Program-made: the position numbers and the translations under genes
The notes under the pieces: generated by a model
Database searches by the model: none
What the model was told of the DNA's origin: nothing
Seen by the model: the letters and a program-made list of their open reading frames with translations, nothing else
Assembly: GCA_028874175.1 (NCBI GenBank)
Contig: JAPPLN010000001.1
Span: 26,296 to 90,295 of the forward strand
Direction: 5' to 3'
Length of the DNA stretch: 64,000 nucleotides
From: Chloroflexota bacterium
GTDB lineage: Bacteria > Chloroflexota > UBA11872
Part shown: positions 16,768-26,299 of the stretch, one piece after another
Layout of the letters: each line of letters starts with the position of its first letter
Position numbering within the stretch: the first letter of the stretch is position 1

Positions 16768-18522
16768 TTAATCGCTCTTGGCCGTGGGCATCCAGCGCCG
16801 CGGCTTCGGCCGCGCCAGCCAAGCCAGTAACTCGTTCAGTGAAAGCGTGTTTATCACGTCCTCGGCCCGCAGCCAGGCCCTTCGAGCCGTCAGCACGCCA
16901 TAGCGCATGTAGGCCAGGCTGTCGGGATGGTGGGCGTCGCTGTTGATGGAGATGGGCACGCCCAGTTCGGCGGCCCGCCGCGCCGTTGTGTCGTCCAGGT
17001 CCAGCCGCTCCGGCGCGGCGTTGATTTCCAGCGCGGTACCAGTGGCAGCGGCGGCGTTCAGCACGGCCTCCACGTCGAATGTATAGCCGTCCCGCAGCCC
17101 CAGCATGCGCCCCGTGGGATGCCCGATGATGTCCACGTGCGGGTTCTCGATTGCCGCGACGAGCCGCTCCGTCATCTGCTCCGGCGGCTGGTTGAAGTTG
17201 CTGTGAACCGAGGCCACCACCACGTCCAGGGACGCCAGGATCTCGTCGCTGAAGTCCAGGCTGCCGTCGGCCAGGATCTCCACCTCGCTGCCGTGCAGCA
17301 GGCGAACATCAGGGGAAGCCTCCCGTTCCCGCGCAATCTCCTCGGTCTGCTCCGCCAGCCGCTCCGGGCTCAGCCCGTTGGCCACAAGCAGGCTGCCCGA
17401 GTGGTCGGTCACCGCGAAGTAGGCCAGTCCGCGTCGCCTCGCGACATCCACCATCTGGCCGATCGACGCTGCCCCGTCGCTCCACAGCGAGTGCCCGTGC
17501 AACTCGCCCTTGATGTCGCCAAGCTCGATCAGCCTCGGCAGCGCCCCCGCCTCGGCCGCCTCGATCTCTCCCCGGTTCTCGCGCAGCGCCGGATCGATCC
17601 AGGGCAGATCCACCGCCGCGTAGACATCCTCCTCGGTCGCCGCCGGTCGTCGCTGCCCGGTTTCGGCGTCCAGGAACCCGCGCTCGTTCAGCGACAGCCC
17701 GCGCTGCAGCGCCCGCGCCCGGATCTCGATGTTGTGTTCCTTCGACCCCGTGAAGTACGCCAGCGCCGCCCCAAACTCGTCCGGCGCCACCACCAGCAAG
17801 TCCACCTGGAACCCGCCGTTGACCAGCACCGCCGTCTTGGTCCCGCCGGTACCTACCACCTCTTCCACGTCTTCGGCGGCAATGAAGTGCTCCATGACCG
17901 GTCCCGGACTCTCCGCAGCCGCCAGGATGTCCAGGTCGCCGATCGTCTCCCGACCCCGCCGCAGGCTGCCCGCGTACTGCACGGTCTGAACCCCAGGCGC
18001 GCCCTCCACGTGCGCAATCAGCCGCTCGGCGATCGGCAGCACGTCCCCCAATCGCCGCCGGGCAATGCGCTCCCGGAATCGACCCAGCTCCCGCAGCAGC
18101 CGCGCCTGGCGCTTGGCCCCAATCGTCCGGATTCCCGCCAACTCCCCTGCCCGCGCCGCCGCCTCCAGCGCGTCCACGCTGTCGATTCCGTGCTTGTTGT
18201 ACAGCGTGGCGGCCGTCTTCGGACCCAAACCCGGAATCAACAGCATCTCGAAAACGCTGTCGGGAATCTCGGCCCGCATCTCCTCGTACTCGTCCACGCG
18301 GCCCTTTTCGACGAATTCGCCCAGCACCCCCGCGATGCCCTTGCCGATCCCCCGCACCTTGGAAATCTCGCCGCTCTCCACCAATTCCGCTACGTCCGTG
18401 GTCAGCGAATCCACCCGCCGCGCCGCGTTGCGAAACGCCCGTACCCGAAACGTATTCGCCCCACGAATCTCCAGCGCGTCGGCAAAGCCCTCCAGCAATT
18501 CGGCGGCCGCCTTGTTCAGCAT
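16768..18522 (-). CDS. polX: DNA polymerase X with PHP phosphoesterase domain
   Basis: This 584-residue family X polymerase begins at the ATG at 18522 (MLNKAAAELL). The 948-residue track ORF is wrong upstream, where its frame overlaps another gene. N-terminal helix-hairpin-helix segments include PGLGPKTA at 97-104. The nucleotidyltransferase motif GSLRRG is at 185-190, with catalytic Asp196, Asp198 and Asp240. A C-terminal PHP domain starts near residue 340 (LHGHSLWSDG, TDHSG, HGSEVEI, INSDAHHP) and provides 3'-5' exonuclease activity. It acts in base excision and gap-filling repair. It is first in the minus-strand run. Confidence 0.93.
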   Translation of the reverse strand: MLNKAAAELLEGFADALEIRGANTFRVRAFRNAARRVDSLTTDVAELVESGEISKVRGIGKGIAGVLGEFVEKGRVDEYEEMRAEIPDSVFEMLLIPGLGPKTAATLYNKHGIDSVDALEAAARAGELAGIRTIGAKRQARLLRELGRFRERIARRRLGDVLPIAERLIAHVEGAPGVQTVQYAGSLRRGRETIGDLDILAAAESPGPVMEHFIAAEDVEEVVGTGGTKTAVLVNGGFQVDLLVVAPDEFGAALAYFTGSKEHNIEIRARALQRGLSLNERGFLDAETGQRRPAATEEDVYAAVDLPWIDPALRENRGEIEAAEAGALPRLIELGDIKGELHGHSLWSDGAASIGQMVDVARRRGLAYFAVTDHSGSLLVANGLSPERLAEQTEEIAREREASPDVRLLHGSEVEILADGSLDFSDEILASLDVVVASVHSNFNQPPEQMTERLVAAIENPHVDIIGHPTGRMLGLRDGYTFDVEAVLNAAAATGTALEINAAPERLDLDDTTARRAAELGVPISINSDAHHPDSLAYMRYGVLTARRAWLRAEDVINTLSLNELLAWLARPKPRRWMPTAKSD

Positions 18523-18739
18523 CGCTTGAGACTCCCAGGGCGTACAGGCACTCCGCATTGTGTCCCATTCGGCACGACTGCTACGTGCAGTCGTCGGGGC
18601 CGCCCGTACGACCTTCATGCCTCGCGCAGCTCGAGAACCGGCCAGGCTGGCTCGATCAGGATCGCCATACGGAACGATGGCGCGGGAGCGACCGAAGTGC
18701 GGAAGTCGCGCCGCCTCATAGGCGAAGCAGCTTTGCGAC

Positions 18740-18768
18740 CTGACAAAAAACGAACGTGCTGCTAGGAT
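18740..18768 (+). promoter_or_regulatory. near-consensus promoter for the zinc-ribbon gene
   Basis: CTGACA and TAGGAT are separated by exactly 17 nt, and the -10 is extended (TGCTAGGAT). The predicted start point falls at about 18775, on top of the ATG at 18774, so the transcript would be leaderless or nearly so. Confidence 0.7.
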
Positions 18769-18773
18769 GCCAT

Positions 18774-18983
18774 ATGAATACCGAACGAACATTTGCCGTA
18801 CGCATGGCGGGGTACGAGGGGAGGCCTTCGCCAGGCGTGGCGACCGCGGAACGTTCGACGCCGCAATGGCGCGGTGAGGGGCGGGTTTGGGCGGCGCAGG
18901 CGTGTCCGGACTGTGGGGTTCCGTTACGGCCTTTGGGTCGGTGCCTGAGCTGCCCGGCCTGCGGTTGGGGGGCGTGCGGCTAG
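18774..18983 (+). CDS. small six-cysteine zinc-ribbon protein
   Basis: This 69-residue protein ends in a compact cysteine cluster, CPDCG then CLSCPACGWGAC (Cys44, 47, 57, 60, 63, 68). The cluster resembles the C-terminal zinc ribbon of class II (B12-dependent) ribonucleotide reductases and similar rubredoxin-like knuckles. The N-terminal 40 residues are unstructured-looking. No reductase gene is adjacent, so it may be a stand-alone zinc-ribbon protein or a separated NrdJ tail. It has its own strong promoter. Its stop overlaps the stop of the convergent gene at 18980 through the shared palindrome CTAG. Confidence 0.65.
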   Translation: MNTERTFAVRMAGYEGRPSPGVATAERSTPQWRGEGRVWAAQACPDCGVPLRPLGRCLSCPACGWGACG

Positions 18984-19864
18984 AGCGGCCGGTACCAGCG
19001 CCGCGGCTTATTGGATTTTCGCCGGACCGGCCTGGTGCCGAGCTGTTGGCGGACCAGGTGCAGGTCGTTCCGAAAGAGTTGGCGCGGGTCGGCTGGTGGA
19101 TTGGAGTCGCGACCCCAGCTCGAGCCGCCGATGTAGCCGCCTTCGAGAATCGCGAAGAGGTCGAGTTCGCGCCGCGAAACTTCAGCGAGCACCTGCGGCC
19201 AGTCGGTGAAGCCGTCGGTGAGCACGGCCGGCGCTCGGGACCAGCCGTCAGGGCCGGACTCGACGGCGGAATTGGTGATGCTGAGGGCTTGCACGTGCTC
19301 ATCGAGCGCATCGAGATCCAGCTGCCACGCTTCCGTAGCCACGGGGCCGAACTCGCCAGGCGCAAGACACATGCCCACGTAACCGGACAGGCGGCCGTGC
19401 AGCAGGGCGGCGGCATGGCCGGACTGTTCCTGGAAGGATCCGGGAAGTTGGCGCACGAGCGCCCGCAGGTTGTGTCGGCGGCAGAGGGTTTCCAGCCCAC
19501 GCAGGCCGGCTCGGGCGGCTTGCAGGGAATCCAGGTAGGGCACACCGTCGAGTCGCGTCCAAGCGCCATAACGGATGTATGGGACTCGCGCTTCTTCACA
19601 GCCGCGGTGGACATCTTCGGCGTGGTCGTCGAAGGGCGAGGTCAGCTCGGTCGTGACCATGACGACCTGGACGCCGGCGTCCTCGCAGTCGACGGTGACT
19701 TCGATTAGGTCGATGGCTTCCGAGGGGTCAACCTGCCCGCCGGGGGCGACCACGAGGTCGACGGCATCCAGCTCCAGCGCGCGGGCTTCGGCGACGAGGT
19801 CGGCGGAAGAGTGGCCCGGGAACGCAACGCCGGAGAGCAGGTAGCGGGGGAATCTGAGCGCCAT
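18980..19864 (-). CDS. TIM-barrel sugar phosphate isomerase/epimerase-like protein
   Basis: This 294-residue protein has the repeating strand-helix pattern of AP-endonuclease-family-2 TIM barrels (DAVDLVVAP, VQVVMVTTELTSP, VPYIRYGAW, LFAILEGGYIGG). Metal ligands are less clear than in the proteins at 13986 and 43474, so activity may be lost or changed. The C-terminus is unusually basic (RRKSNKPRRWYRP). It is convergent with the zinc-ribbon gene and lies downstream of the large membrane protein gene. Confidence 0.65.
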   Translation of the reverse strand: MALRFPRYLLSGVAFPGHSSADLVAEARALELDAVDLVVAPGGQVDPSEAIDLIEVTVDCEDAGVQVVMVTTELTSPFDDHAEDVHRGCEEARVPYIRYGAWTRLDGVPYLDSLQAARAGLRGLETLCRRHNLRALVRQLPGSFQEQSGHAAALLHGRLSGYVGMCLAPGEFGPVATEAWQLDLDALDEHVQALSITNSAVESGPDGWSRAPAVLTDGFTDWPQVLAEVSRRELDLFAILEGGYIGGSSWGRDSNPPADPRQLFRNDLHLVRQQLGTRPVRRKSNKPRRWYRPL

Positions 19865-19895
19865 CTGGCCAACCCGGACGGGACGGGATGCGAGC

Positions 19896-22676
19896 TTACT
19901 GCCAGTCCAGCAAGGGACGGACTGGCATGTCGAAGACGTAGGTCTGACGGAGGGACTGCGCGGCAGTCAATGCGCCTTCCCGCAGGCTGTAGTCCATGAG
20001 CGGGAATGACAGGTCGTCGATCTGGCCGCGCGAGAGGGGGAGGCTCAGCCGGTAGTCGCCGGTAGGCTCCGTCTGGCGGGCTACCTGCAGGGGATAGCTC
20101 CGGCCGTCGACCGTTTCCGTCAAGGTTCGGGCTGTCGGATCGTAGTGAAACTCGATTCGCTGCGCCGGCGCGGTGATGTGCGCGGCGCTCTGCCAGAAGC
20201 CATGTGAGGCGGGCGCATCGTTGCGCGGGCTTTCCTGGTAAGCCAGACCGACGTTGCCTCCCGTGCCGGTAGGGTTGGTGGTGATGATGACGCCACTGAC
20301 GACGCCGTTGTTTGCGCGCACGTCAACTGAGACAACGTGGCGCGTGACGTGCTCGGTGGTTACAAACGCCTCCGCGGCTTCCGGCGTCAACCTCGCCGCA
20401 ACAATCTGAGGCCGGAATCTGCGGCCCACCGCACTGATCTCCAGCACGGAACCGGTGATTGGCGGCGCGGTGATCCAGGTAAGACCACGATCAACGGCGA
20501 CCTCGGCCGAGCTCACTGTAATGACTCCGTGTGTGGCGGCGACAACGCCAAACAGGATGGGCTGACTGGCTGGTTGCAGTTGGGCGCCGGTCGCCAGTCG
20601 GTCATTGCGCAGACCTAGCTGCAAGCCGCCGTCCGACGGGATATCCAGCGAGCCAAGGGCGTTGCCCAGGTCATTGGCCGTGAGCCGACGCTTCAGCGCG
20701 TCCTGGTAGATCGTCCAGTAGGGCGTGATATGGATCGCATCGGATGCCAGCAAGCCGTGAATGCGCGGATCGTCGGTGCTGTTAAGCACCAGATAGTCGC
20801 TGTCCGGGTCGGTTAGCTGGTCGTGGGAAAACGCCAGAGCGCTCACAAAGCCGCGCAGCTCGCGTCCAACAAGCAGGCCCATCCACACGCTACGGGTTCG
20901 GCCAGCCCAGGTGGAGGTTTGATGCCTCGGAAAGTGAAATCCCAGCACGTGGTCGCTTAGCCGCCGCCGGGCATCCGGAACGGGGTAGGTTAGGTGAGGA
21001 CCGAAATACACGCGGCTGCCCGGCGGAACCTCGTCGGCCACGGCCCGCGCGTCATGCGCAATGCGGCGCTCGACGTTCCAGCCCACGCCCTGCCAGTTCC
21101 ACCAGACGCTGAGATAGGTGTTGTAGATCATCGCAACGGAAAGGATGGCCAGGATGGTGACGGCGACACGGCTGAGGGCGGGTTCGTAGGGCGCCAGCCG
21201 TGCCTCAAGACGGCGTGTCGCCGCATCGTTCCAAAGCTTGAATTCGCCGTGGTAAATGTTGGCAATGCCCGAGGCCAGGAGAACCGTGACCAGGAACGCT
21301 ACATAGGACAGGTTCTTGAAGTGGCCGTAGTGGTAGCCAGCGCCCGCGGCGACCCAGAGCATGAAACCGGCGAAACCCGCGGCAAGGGCCAGGGTCACGC
21401 GCTGATTGCCGCGGACGGTCAGCGCACCCAGCAGGGCCAGGGCCAGCGCGGGCCAGAACAGGGCGCCAAGGACCGCTTCAAGGGCGTCCGTGCCGCCCGT
21501 GCCCAGCAGCGACTCAAGCGGGCCGTCGCGCGGGATGAGGCGGTAGGCCTCCAAGCCAAAGGCCAGTTCCACGTTGGCGAATTGGCGGTCGCCCCAGGCG
21601 TTGCCGAACTGGCCGTTGAGGTCGCCGGCGATGTCGACAAGCTGTGGCAGAGCCCAGACGAGGAGCCAGACAATTCCGGGGGCGCCCAGGACGGCCGTTC
21701 CAGCGCCCAAGGCCACGGCGCGACGCAGGGTGGTGCGTCGCCGGCCGGCGGTAACCACGAGCACCGCGACCAGCGTTACCGCCACGGCCAGGTAGACGGC
21801 CGAGATGGCCCAGAAGTAGGACACCAGCAGGGCGGCGCTGATCAGCGCCGCCAAGGCCAGGGCCCGCGCGTCGCCGCGCCGAAGAGCCACGATGCCCGTC
21901 GCGGCCGCCAGCGGGAAGAGCGCGAAGGCGACGGTGTGGGGTCCGAAGCCCATGCCGGCGAACCAGAGAGGCAAGCCGTGGATCGCGTAGAGCGTGGCTG
22001 CCAGGCCGGATGGGCGTTCGGACATCTGCAGACCGGCTCGGGCAAAGATGTAGACGGCGGGCACGCTGGCGGCGAGCAGCAGGTACAGCAGCGGCGCGTA
22101 GGCGTGGAACGCGGGCGCATTGGAGAGGATCGAACCGATGGACAGCAGGTACGGGAATCCCCAGCCGCGGGAGTGGTTCCGCAGGCTTTGGAACTCTTCC
22201 TGGAACGGTCCTTCGGTCAGCCCGTGCATGAATACGGTGTTCCACTTGAGGGCTTCGGCCAGGGGTACGTAGAGGTCTTCGTCGATATTGAGTCCCAACA
22301 TCGCACCGGACCGGCCGTGCAGGTGCGGGAGAAAGGCTGTTACCAGCAGAAGTGCGCCCGCGACCAGGGTGATGGCCTGCGGCTTGGTCGGCCGCGGCAG
22401 CCACCAGCCGTCCCGACGTACCGTCCAAGCCGACAGCGCGGTACCAGCGCCTAGCAGAACGGCGGTGGTGATCCGCAGATCCACCAACAGATTGAGCGCA
22501 TAGGCGCCGACGATTAGCGCGGCCGCGCCCATGAGCGGAACCAGGAGGAATCCAGTGGCCCTTAGCTCTGGTGGCGCCACCAGACGGGTGAGCCCGTAGC
22601 CAACGACCAGGCAGGCCGCGGACATGGCCAGCACCACGGTTGCCGCTTCGAGACCGACGGCCAACATCTCAGGCAT
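19896..22676 (-). CDS. large polytopic membrane protein, GT-C-like
   Basis: This 926-residue protein has about 12-13 predicted membrane helices in the first ~580 residues, then a large external beta-rich domain (about 600-926). The N-terminal layout, with a loop after the early helices carrying acidic residues (NIDEDLYVPLAEALK), resembles polyprenyl-phosphate-sugar-dependent GT-C glycosyltransferases. No family signature is certain. It may act in surface glycan or glycoprotein assembly. A long ORF on the opposite strand (20994-22454) is a shadow. Confidence 0.7.
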   Translation of the reverse strand: MPEMLAVGLEAATVVLAMSAACLVVGYGLTRLVAPPELRATGFLLVPLMGAAALIVGAYALNLLVDLRITTAVLLGAGTALSAWTVRRDGWWLPRPTKPQAITLVAGALLLVTAFLPHLHGRSGAMLGLNIDEDLYVPLAEALKWNTVFMHGLTEGPFQEEFQSLRNHSRGWGFPYLLSIGSILSNAPAFHAYAPLLYLLLAASVPAVYIFARAGLQMSERPSGLAATLYAIHGLPLWFAGMGFGPHTVAFALFPLAAATGIVALRRGDARALALAALISAALLVSYFWAISAVYLAVAVTLVAVLVVTAGRRRTTLRRAVALGAGTAVLGAPGIVWLLVWALPQLVDIAGDLNGQFGNAWGDRQFANVELAFGLEAYRLIPRDGPLESLLGTGGTDALEAVLGALFWPALALALLGALTVRGNQRVTLALAAGFAGFMLWVAAGAGYHYGHFKNLSYVAFLVTVLLASGIANIYHGEFKLWNDAATRRLEARLAPYEPALSRVAVTILAILSVAMIYNTYLSVWWNWQGVGWNVERRIAHDARAVADEVPPGSRVYFGPHLTYPVPDARRRLSDHVLGFHFPRHQTSTWAGRTRSVWMGLLVGRELRGFVSALAFSHDQLTDPDSDYLVLNSTDDPRIHGLLASDAIHITPYWTIYQDALKRRLTANDLGNALGSLDIPSDGGLQLGLRNDRLATGAQLQPASQPILFGVVAATHGVITVSSAEVAVDRGLTWITAPPITGSVLEISAVGRRFRPQIVAARLTPEAAEAFVTTEHVTRHVVSVDVRANNGVVSGVIITTNPTGTGGNVGLAYQESPRNDAPASHGFWQSAAHITAPAQRIEFHYDPTARTLTETVDGRSYPLQVARQTEPTGDYRLSLPLSRGQIDDLSFPLMDYSLREGALTAAQSLRQTYVFDMPVRPLLDWQ

Positions 22677-22714
22677 GGCGTGCTAGCCGAGGTCGCTCTG
22701 GGTGCGTGGGTCGT

Positions 22715-23653
22715 TCAGTGCGTGGAATTGGCCGAAGCCCGCAGGAGACCGGTGCCTCCGGCAACTCCAAACATATGGCCGAGGCTCACCGCGGCGCCAA
22801 TCGCGGCGCCCAAGCCGGTGAAGACGATGACCACCGCGACGAAGTCGCCGGCGGACACGGCAAAGGATCCTTGCACCAGCGGTGCCCAGAACCGCAGCAG
22901 GATCAGTTCGGTTGCGCCGGCGAGCTGAGTCGCCGAAACCATGGCCAGTGCTAGGACGACGCCGCCAAGGCCGACGCCGGTCACCATCCCCGCCAATATC
23001 AGCACGCTGGCCATCGACGTTGCGGTCCACGCTGGGCGTTCTCGGAGTCGAGCCAAGACCTCGTTGTACGCCGCGCCGGCGGGACGCCCCGCAACCATTA
23101 CATGGGGGATCACTGTCCAGAGAAAGACGTTCACGCCGGCCAGCACGATGGCATCGATCAGGAACAGGACCACAAAGATCGCGGCGATCAGGGCCACCGG
23201 TCGCTCGGTGGTAATTACAGTGTCAGGCGGACGCGTGAATCCGAAGACGGCGACTTGCACGACGGCCAACGCGCCAACGACTAGGAGAAGCGGCAGCGAG
23301 GCCAGCGCCAATGCGGGAACTTGGCGCCAAGCGTCCTGCAGCGCGCGCCTGGCCGACGTGTCGCGCTCATCGGTGGCACGATCGGCAATCAGTGCGGCGG
23401 CACCCAGCGCACACGGCCACAGAATCAGGACGAGGACCGCCGCCAGAGGGACGACCACCAGAGCTGCGGGCGACCGGATGAACGCCAGTCCCCCGGCGAG
23501 CCCTGCCAGCGCTCCGGCGGTCGCACCGACACCCAGTCCTATCGCCAGCGCTCCCGGCTGCGCCACGGTCGACACGGCGGTACCGAGCGGCTCGAGGAGG
23601 TGTAGCGGATCGTTCAGCCTCGTGGCTGGCTGCAACGGGTCGGGTCGAGACAT
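22715..23653 (-). CDS. multi-pass membrane protein, unknown function
   Basis: This 312-residue protein has six to seven hydrophobic segments rich in Ala, Val and Gly. It resembles glycerophosphoryl-diester-phosphodiesterase-type or DUF4013-type membrane modules in helix layout, but I cannot assign a family. It lies 38 nt upstream of the large membrane protein gene and is probably co-transcribed with it. A TATACT hexamer on the minus strand (forward 23669-23674) is a possible -10. Confidence 0.65.
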   Translation of the reverse strand: MSRPDPLQPATRLNDPLHLLEPLGTAVSTVAQPGALAIGLGVGATAGALAGLAGGLAFIRSPAALVVVPLAAVLVLILWPCALGAAALIADRATDERDTSARRALQDAWRQVPALALASLPLLLVVGALAVVQVAVFGFTRPPDTVITTERPVALIAAIFVVLFLIDAIVLAGVNVFLWTVIPHVMVAGRPAGAAYNEVLARLRERPAWTATSMASVLILAGMVTGVGLGGVVLALAMVSATQLAGATELILLRFWAPLVQGSFAVSAGDFVAVVIVFTGLGAAIGAAVSLGHMFGVAGGTGLLRASANSTH

Positions 23654-23726
23654 TGCTGAGTTACCGGCAGTATATCGGCGGAGCGTGCGGATACGTCGGC
23701 TTCACATTGACCGTAGCTGAGGTGCA

Positions 23727-24689
23727 GTGACCATGAGGGAGAGGCCGTCCGGCGAAGGTTCCCGCGCCGCCGTGATCGGCGCGGGGCGTATGGGGCATGG
23801 CATTGCACTGGAGGCCGCGCGCGGCGGTTTCGCGGTCGCCATCCATGACTCGCAGCCAGGTCGGGCCGAGGTCGCCATTGCAGAGGCCGAGGCCGACGCG
23901 CAGGATCTGGTGGCCGCCGGACTGATTCGGACGTGCGACATTCCAACGATCGTCGGCCGGCTCATGCCCACAGCCAATCTTGAGAGCGCCGCCGCAGGCG
24001 CCGAGGTCGTCTTCGAGGCCGTGGCTGAGGACCTGGAGGTCAAGCGCAGCGTATTTGCCCGGCTTGACCGGGCGGCGCCGCCGGGCGCTCTGTTGCTCTC
24101 AAACACTTCCAGCTTGGGCATCAGCGCGATCGCCTCGGCCTGCCGGAGACCCGAGCGGGTGGCGCTGGCGCACTGGATTCTGCCGCCGCACCTGATTCCC
24201 GCGGTGGAGGTCGCGCCCGGGCCCAAGACCAGCCCGGCCACCATTGAGGCCGTGCGCGACCTGCTGGACCGGTTGGGCAAGTGGCCTGTGGTGTTGGAAC
24301 GCGAAATGCCGGGCTATCTGATCAACCGCCTGCAGTTCGCCCTGCTGCGCGAGGCGATGGACCTGGTCGGGCAGGGGGTGGCTTCGGCCGAGGAGATCGA
24401 CCGCGCGGTGCGCGGGTCCATCGCGCGCCGTATGCCCGTAATGGGCCTCTTTGGGCAGGCCGACTTGGCCGGGCTGGACGTGTATCGGCAAATCTTCCGG
24501 TACCTGGCGGCAGACCTGAGCACGATTGACGGCCCGCCTGCGGCGCTGGATGAGGCAGTGGAGTCGGGGCGTACAGGGGCTGCCGTCGGCCAGGGGTTTT
24601 ATTCGTGGACCACGGACCGGCGCGACGAGGCCCTGCGCCGTCGCAATGCCGAGCTGATCCGGCTACTTCGGGCGGACCGGGGCGGCTGA
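23727..24689 (+). CDS. 3-hydroxyacyl-CoA dehydrogenase-family protein
   Basis: This 320-residue NAD-dependent dehydrogenase has a Rossmann start AAVIGAGRMGHGIA at about 12-25. The central catalytic region ALAHWILPPHLIPAVEV contains the histidine, followed by a C-terminal 3HCDH helical domain (PGYLINRLQFALLREAMDLV). It oxidises 3-hydroxyacyl-CoA or a related beta-hydroxy acid. It starts at a GTG at 23727 or the ATG at 23733. Its last 27 nt overlap the 3' end of the convergent flippase gene. Confidence 0.87.
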   Translation: MTMRERPSGEGSRAAVIGAGRMGHGIALEAARGGFAVAIHDSQPGRAEVAIAEAEADAQDLVAAGLIRTCDIPTIVGRLMPTANLESAAAGAEVVFEAVAEDLEVKRSVFARLDRAAPPGALLLSNTSSLGISAIASACRRPERVALAHWILPPHLIPAVEVAPGPKTSPATIEAVRDLLDRLGKWPVVLEREMPGYLINRLQFALLREAMDLVGQGVASAEEIDRAVRGSIARRMPVMGLFGQADLAGLDVYRQIFRYLAADLSTIDGPPAALDEAVESGRTGAAVGQGFYSWTTDRRDEALRRRNAELIRLLRADRGG

Positions 24690-26030
24690 GTCGGACTTGC
24701 CGGCGACTGGGCGGGTGGCCGGGTCCATGCCAAAGAAGCGACGACCGACCAGGTAGGCGGCTCCCGCCTCGGTGCCCATGGCTGCGATCCGGGCCACGGC
24801 GCCCACGCCGGCGCCTGTCCAACCGGCCAACGGCGTAATCAGGAACAGGAACGACGCCATCATCAGCAGCCGCGAGAAGGCGGTGAAAGCAACCCGGCGC
24901 GTGCGGCGCTGGTTCATCGTCATCGACTGATAGAACTGGCGCACCGCCATCAGCAGCGGGAAGACCGACAGGATTTTGAGCGCGGTGATGGCGTCGGGCA
25001 CCAGGGCCTCGGGGGCGCCCACCAGTTCGGCGATCACGACGCGATTCAGCGGGGTAAAGGCGATCAAGCCCATGAAGCCGCCCATGCCCAGTCCCACGCC
25101 GTAGACGAAGCGCCGGGCGCGGCGCTGCTGATCGGCATCGCGTCCGAGCACGAGCACGACCTGCCGCAGGGCCGCCATGGCGGTGAGCGGCAACATGCCG
25201 AGGCTGAAGGCGATGCGGAACGCGCCAACCGTGGCCTCCGGATCGGGAAGCCGCAGCAGCCCGGCATTCACCATGGGATGGCCAATGGTCAGGGCGAACT
25301 GGGTGATGATCAGCGGGATCAGGAAGCCGGTCAGGTAGCGGAAGTCCAGGGGCGCTTCGCCCGCGGGGTCGGGGGCGTAGGGCGCTGTTCGGTCCACCTG
25401 GCGGACGAGCAGCACGGCCAGCACGCCCTCGATTACCGCCACGATTACCCAGACCACGGCGGCGCTGTATATACCCGGAACCGGAAGCTGCGGGACGACG
25501 CCCAGGCCGAGCGCGATCAGCACAACCTGGCCCACGGCCGGGGCTACCCAGATCAAGTTGGAGCGACGCCGATGCGCCAGCTGCGCCAGGTTGAACACGC
25601 GCAGCAGATTGAAGAGCGGAATGGCCAGCGAGATGCGCATCATGGTCATCACCTCCGGCAGCAGGCTCTCGGGCGTCCCCATCGCGAAGCGGAAGAAGGT
25701 CTCGCCGATTCCGGGCAGGGCAAACAGCGTGCTGATCCCGGTGATGACCGCCATGTACAGCAACATGTATCGCTGGATGACGGCGAAGGACTGGCGGCCG
25801 CGCACCAGCACCAGGTAGGCGCTCTGAATCGCCGTACCGGACGCGCTGAGGATCTGGACGACACTGGCCACGATCGCGAAGGCCGCGAGCGACGTTTCGG
25901 GGTCGACCGCCCGGGAGATGCCAGCGTCCAGCACGGGATTGCGCAGTGTCTGGAATACCTGGGCGGCCGCCAGCGGCAGGAAAAAGACCGCCATCGCGCG
26001 GTAGGTTGTTGGAGCCGACGTACTGGCCAC
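24663..26030 (-). CDS. MOP-superfamily (MATE-like) membrane transporter or flippase
   Basis: This 455-residue protein has about 12 membrane helices in two halves, each with the helix pattern of MatE/polysaccharide-flippase proteins. Likely roles are export of a small molecule or flipping of a lipid-linked sugar; no substrate motif is decisive. The GTG start at 26030 has AGGGGA 8 nt upstream. The gene converges with the 3-hydroxyacyl-CoA dehydrogenase gene. The 269 nt upstream, up to the epimerase stop, hold nothing I can identify. Confidence 0.7.
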   Translation of the reverse strand: MASTSAPTTYRAMAVFFLPLAAAQVFQTLRNPVLDAGISRAVDPETSLAAFAIVASVVQILSASGTAIQSAYLVLVRGRQSFAVIQRYMLLYMAVITGISTLFALPGIGETFFRFAMGTPESLLPEVMTMMRISLAIPLFNLLRVFNLAQLAHRRRSNLIWVAPAVGQVVLIALGLGVVPQLPVPGIYSAAVVWVIVAVIEGVLAVLLVRQVDRTAPYAPDPAGEAPLDFRYLTGFLIPLIITQFALTIGHPMVNAGLLRLPDPEATVGAFRIAFSLGMLPLTAMAALRQVVLVLGRDADQQRRARRFVYGVGLGMGGFMGLIAFTPLNRVVIAELVGAPEALVPDAITALKILSVFPLLMAVRQFYQSMTMNQRRTRRVAFTAFSRLLMMASFLFLITPLAGWTGAGVGAVARIAAMGTEAGAAYLVGRRFFGMDPATRPVAGKSDSAAPVRPK

Positions 26031-26299
26031 GCACGAATCCCCTGCAAGCGCCAGCCTGACTATGACGAAGCGCAGGCCATTCGCTCAAACGCCGCGTTCG
26101 TAGACAGGTCACATCCATCGACGCTATGCGTTCGCGGGGCCGGCAGGTCGCCACCATGGGCGGCTTGCAGCAGGAATACCGGGATACGGGGACCTACGCG
26201 ACATGACCGCGGGCGAAGGGCAGACCACGACCCTCCCCACCGGCCCAGCCTCCGTCAGCGCCGGTCTGCGTTGCTGGAGAGGCTGGAAGCTAAGGAACG

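Noticed and set aside
16927-18765. 612-residue ORF on the plus strand
   Set aside because: Antisense shadow of polX, rich in Arg/Gln/His with no domain pattern; produced by high GC content.
18523-19614. N-terminal 364-residue extension of the PolX ORF
   Set aside because: It is Pro/Ser/Arg-rich, has no family similarity and overlaps the TIM-barrel gene and the zinc-ribbon gene in other frames. PolX proper begins at MLNKAAAELL, 18522.
20994-22454. 486-residue ORF on the plus strand
   Set aside because: Antisense to the large membrane protein gene; composition dominated by Gly/Gln/Arg and no motif.
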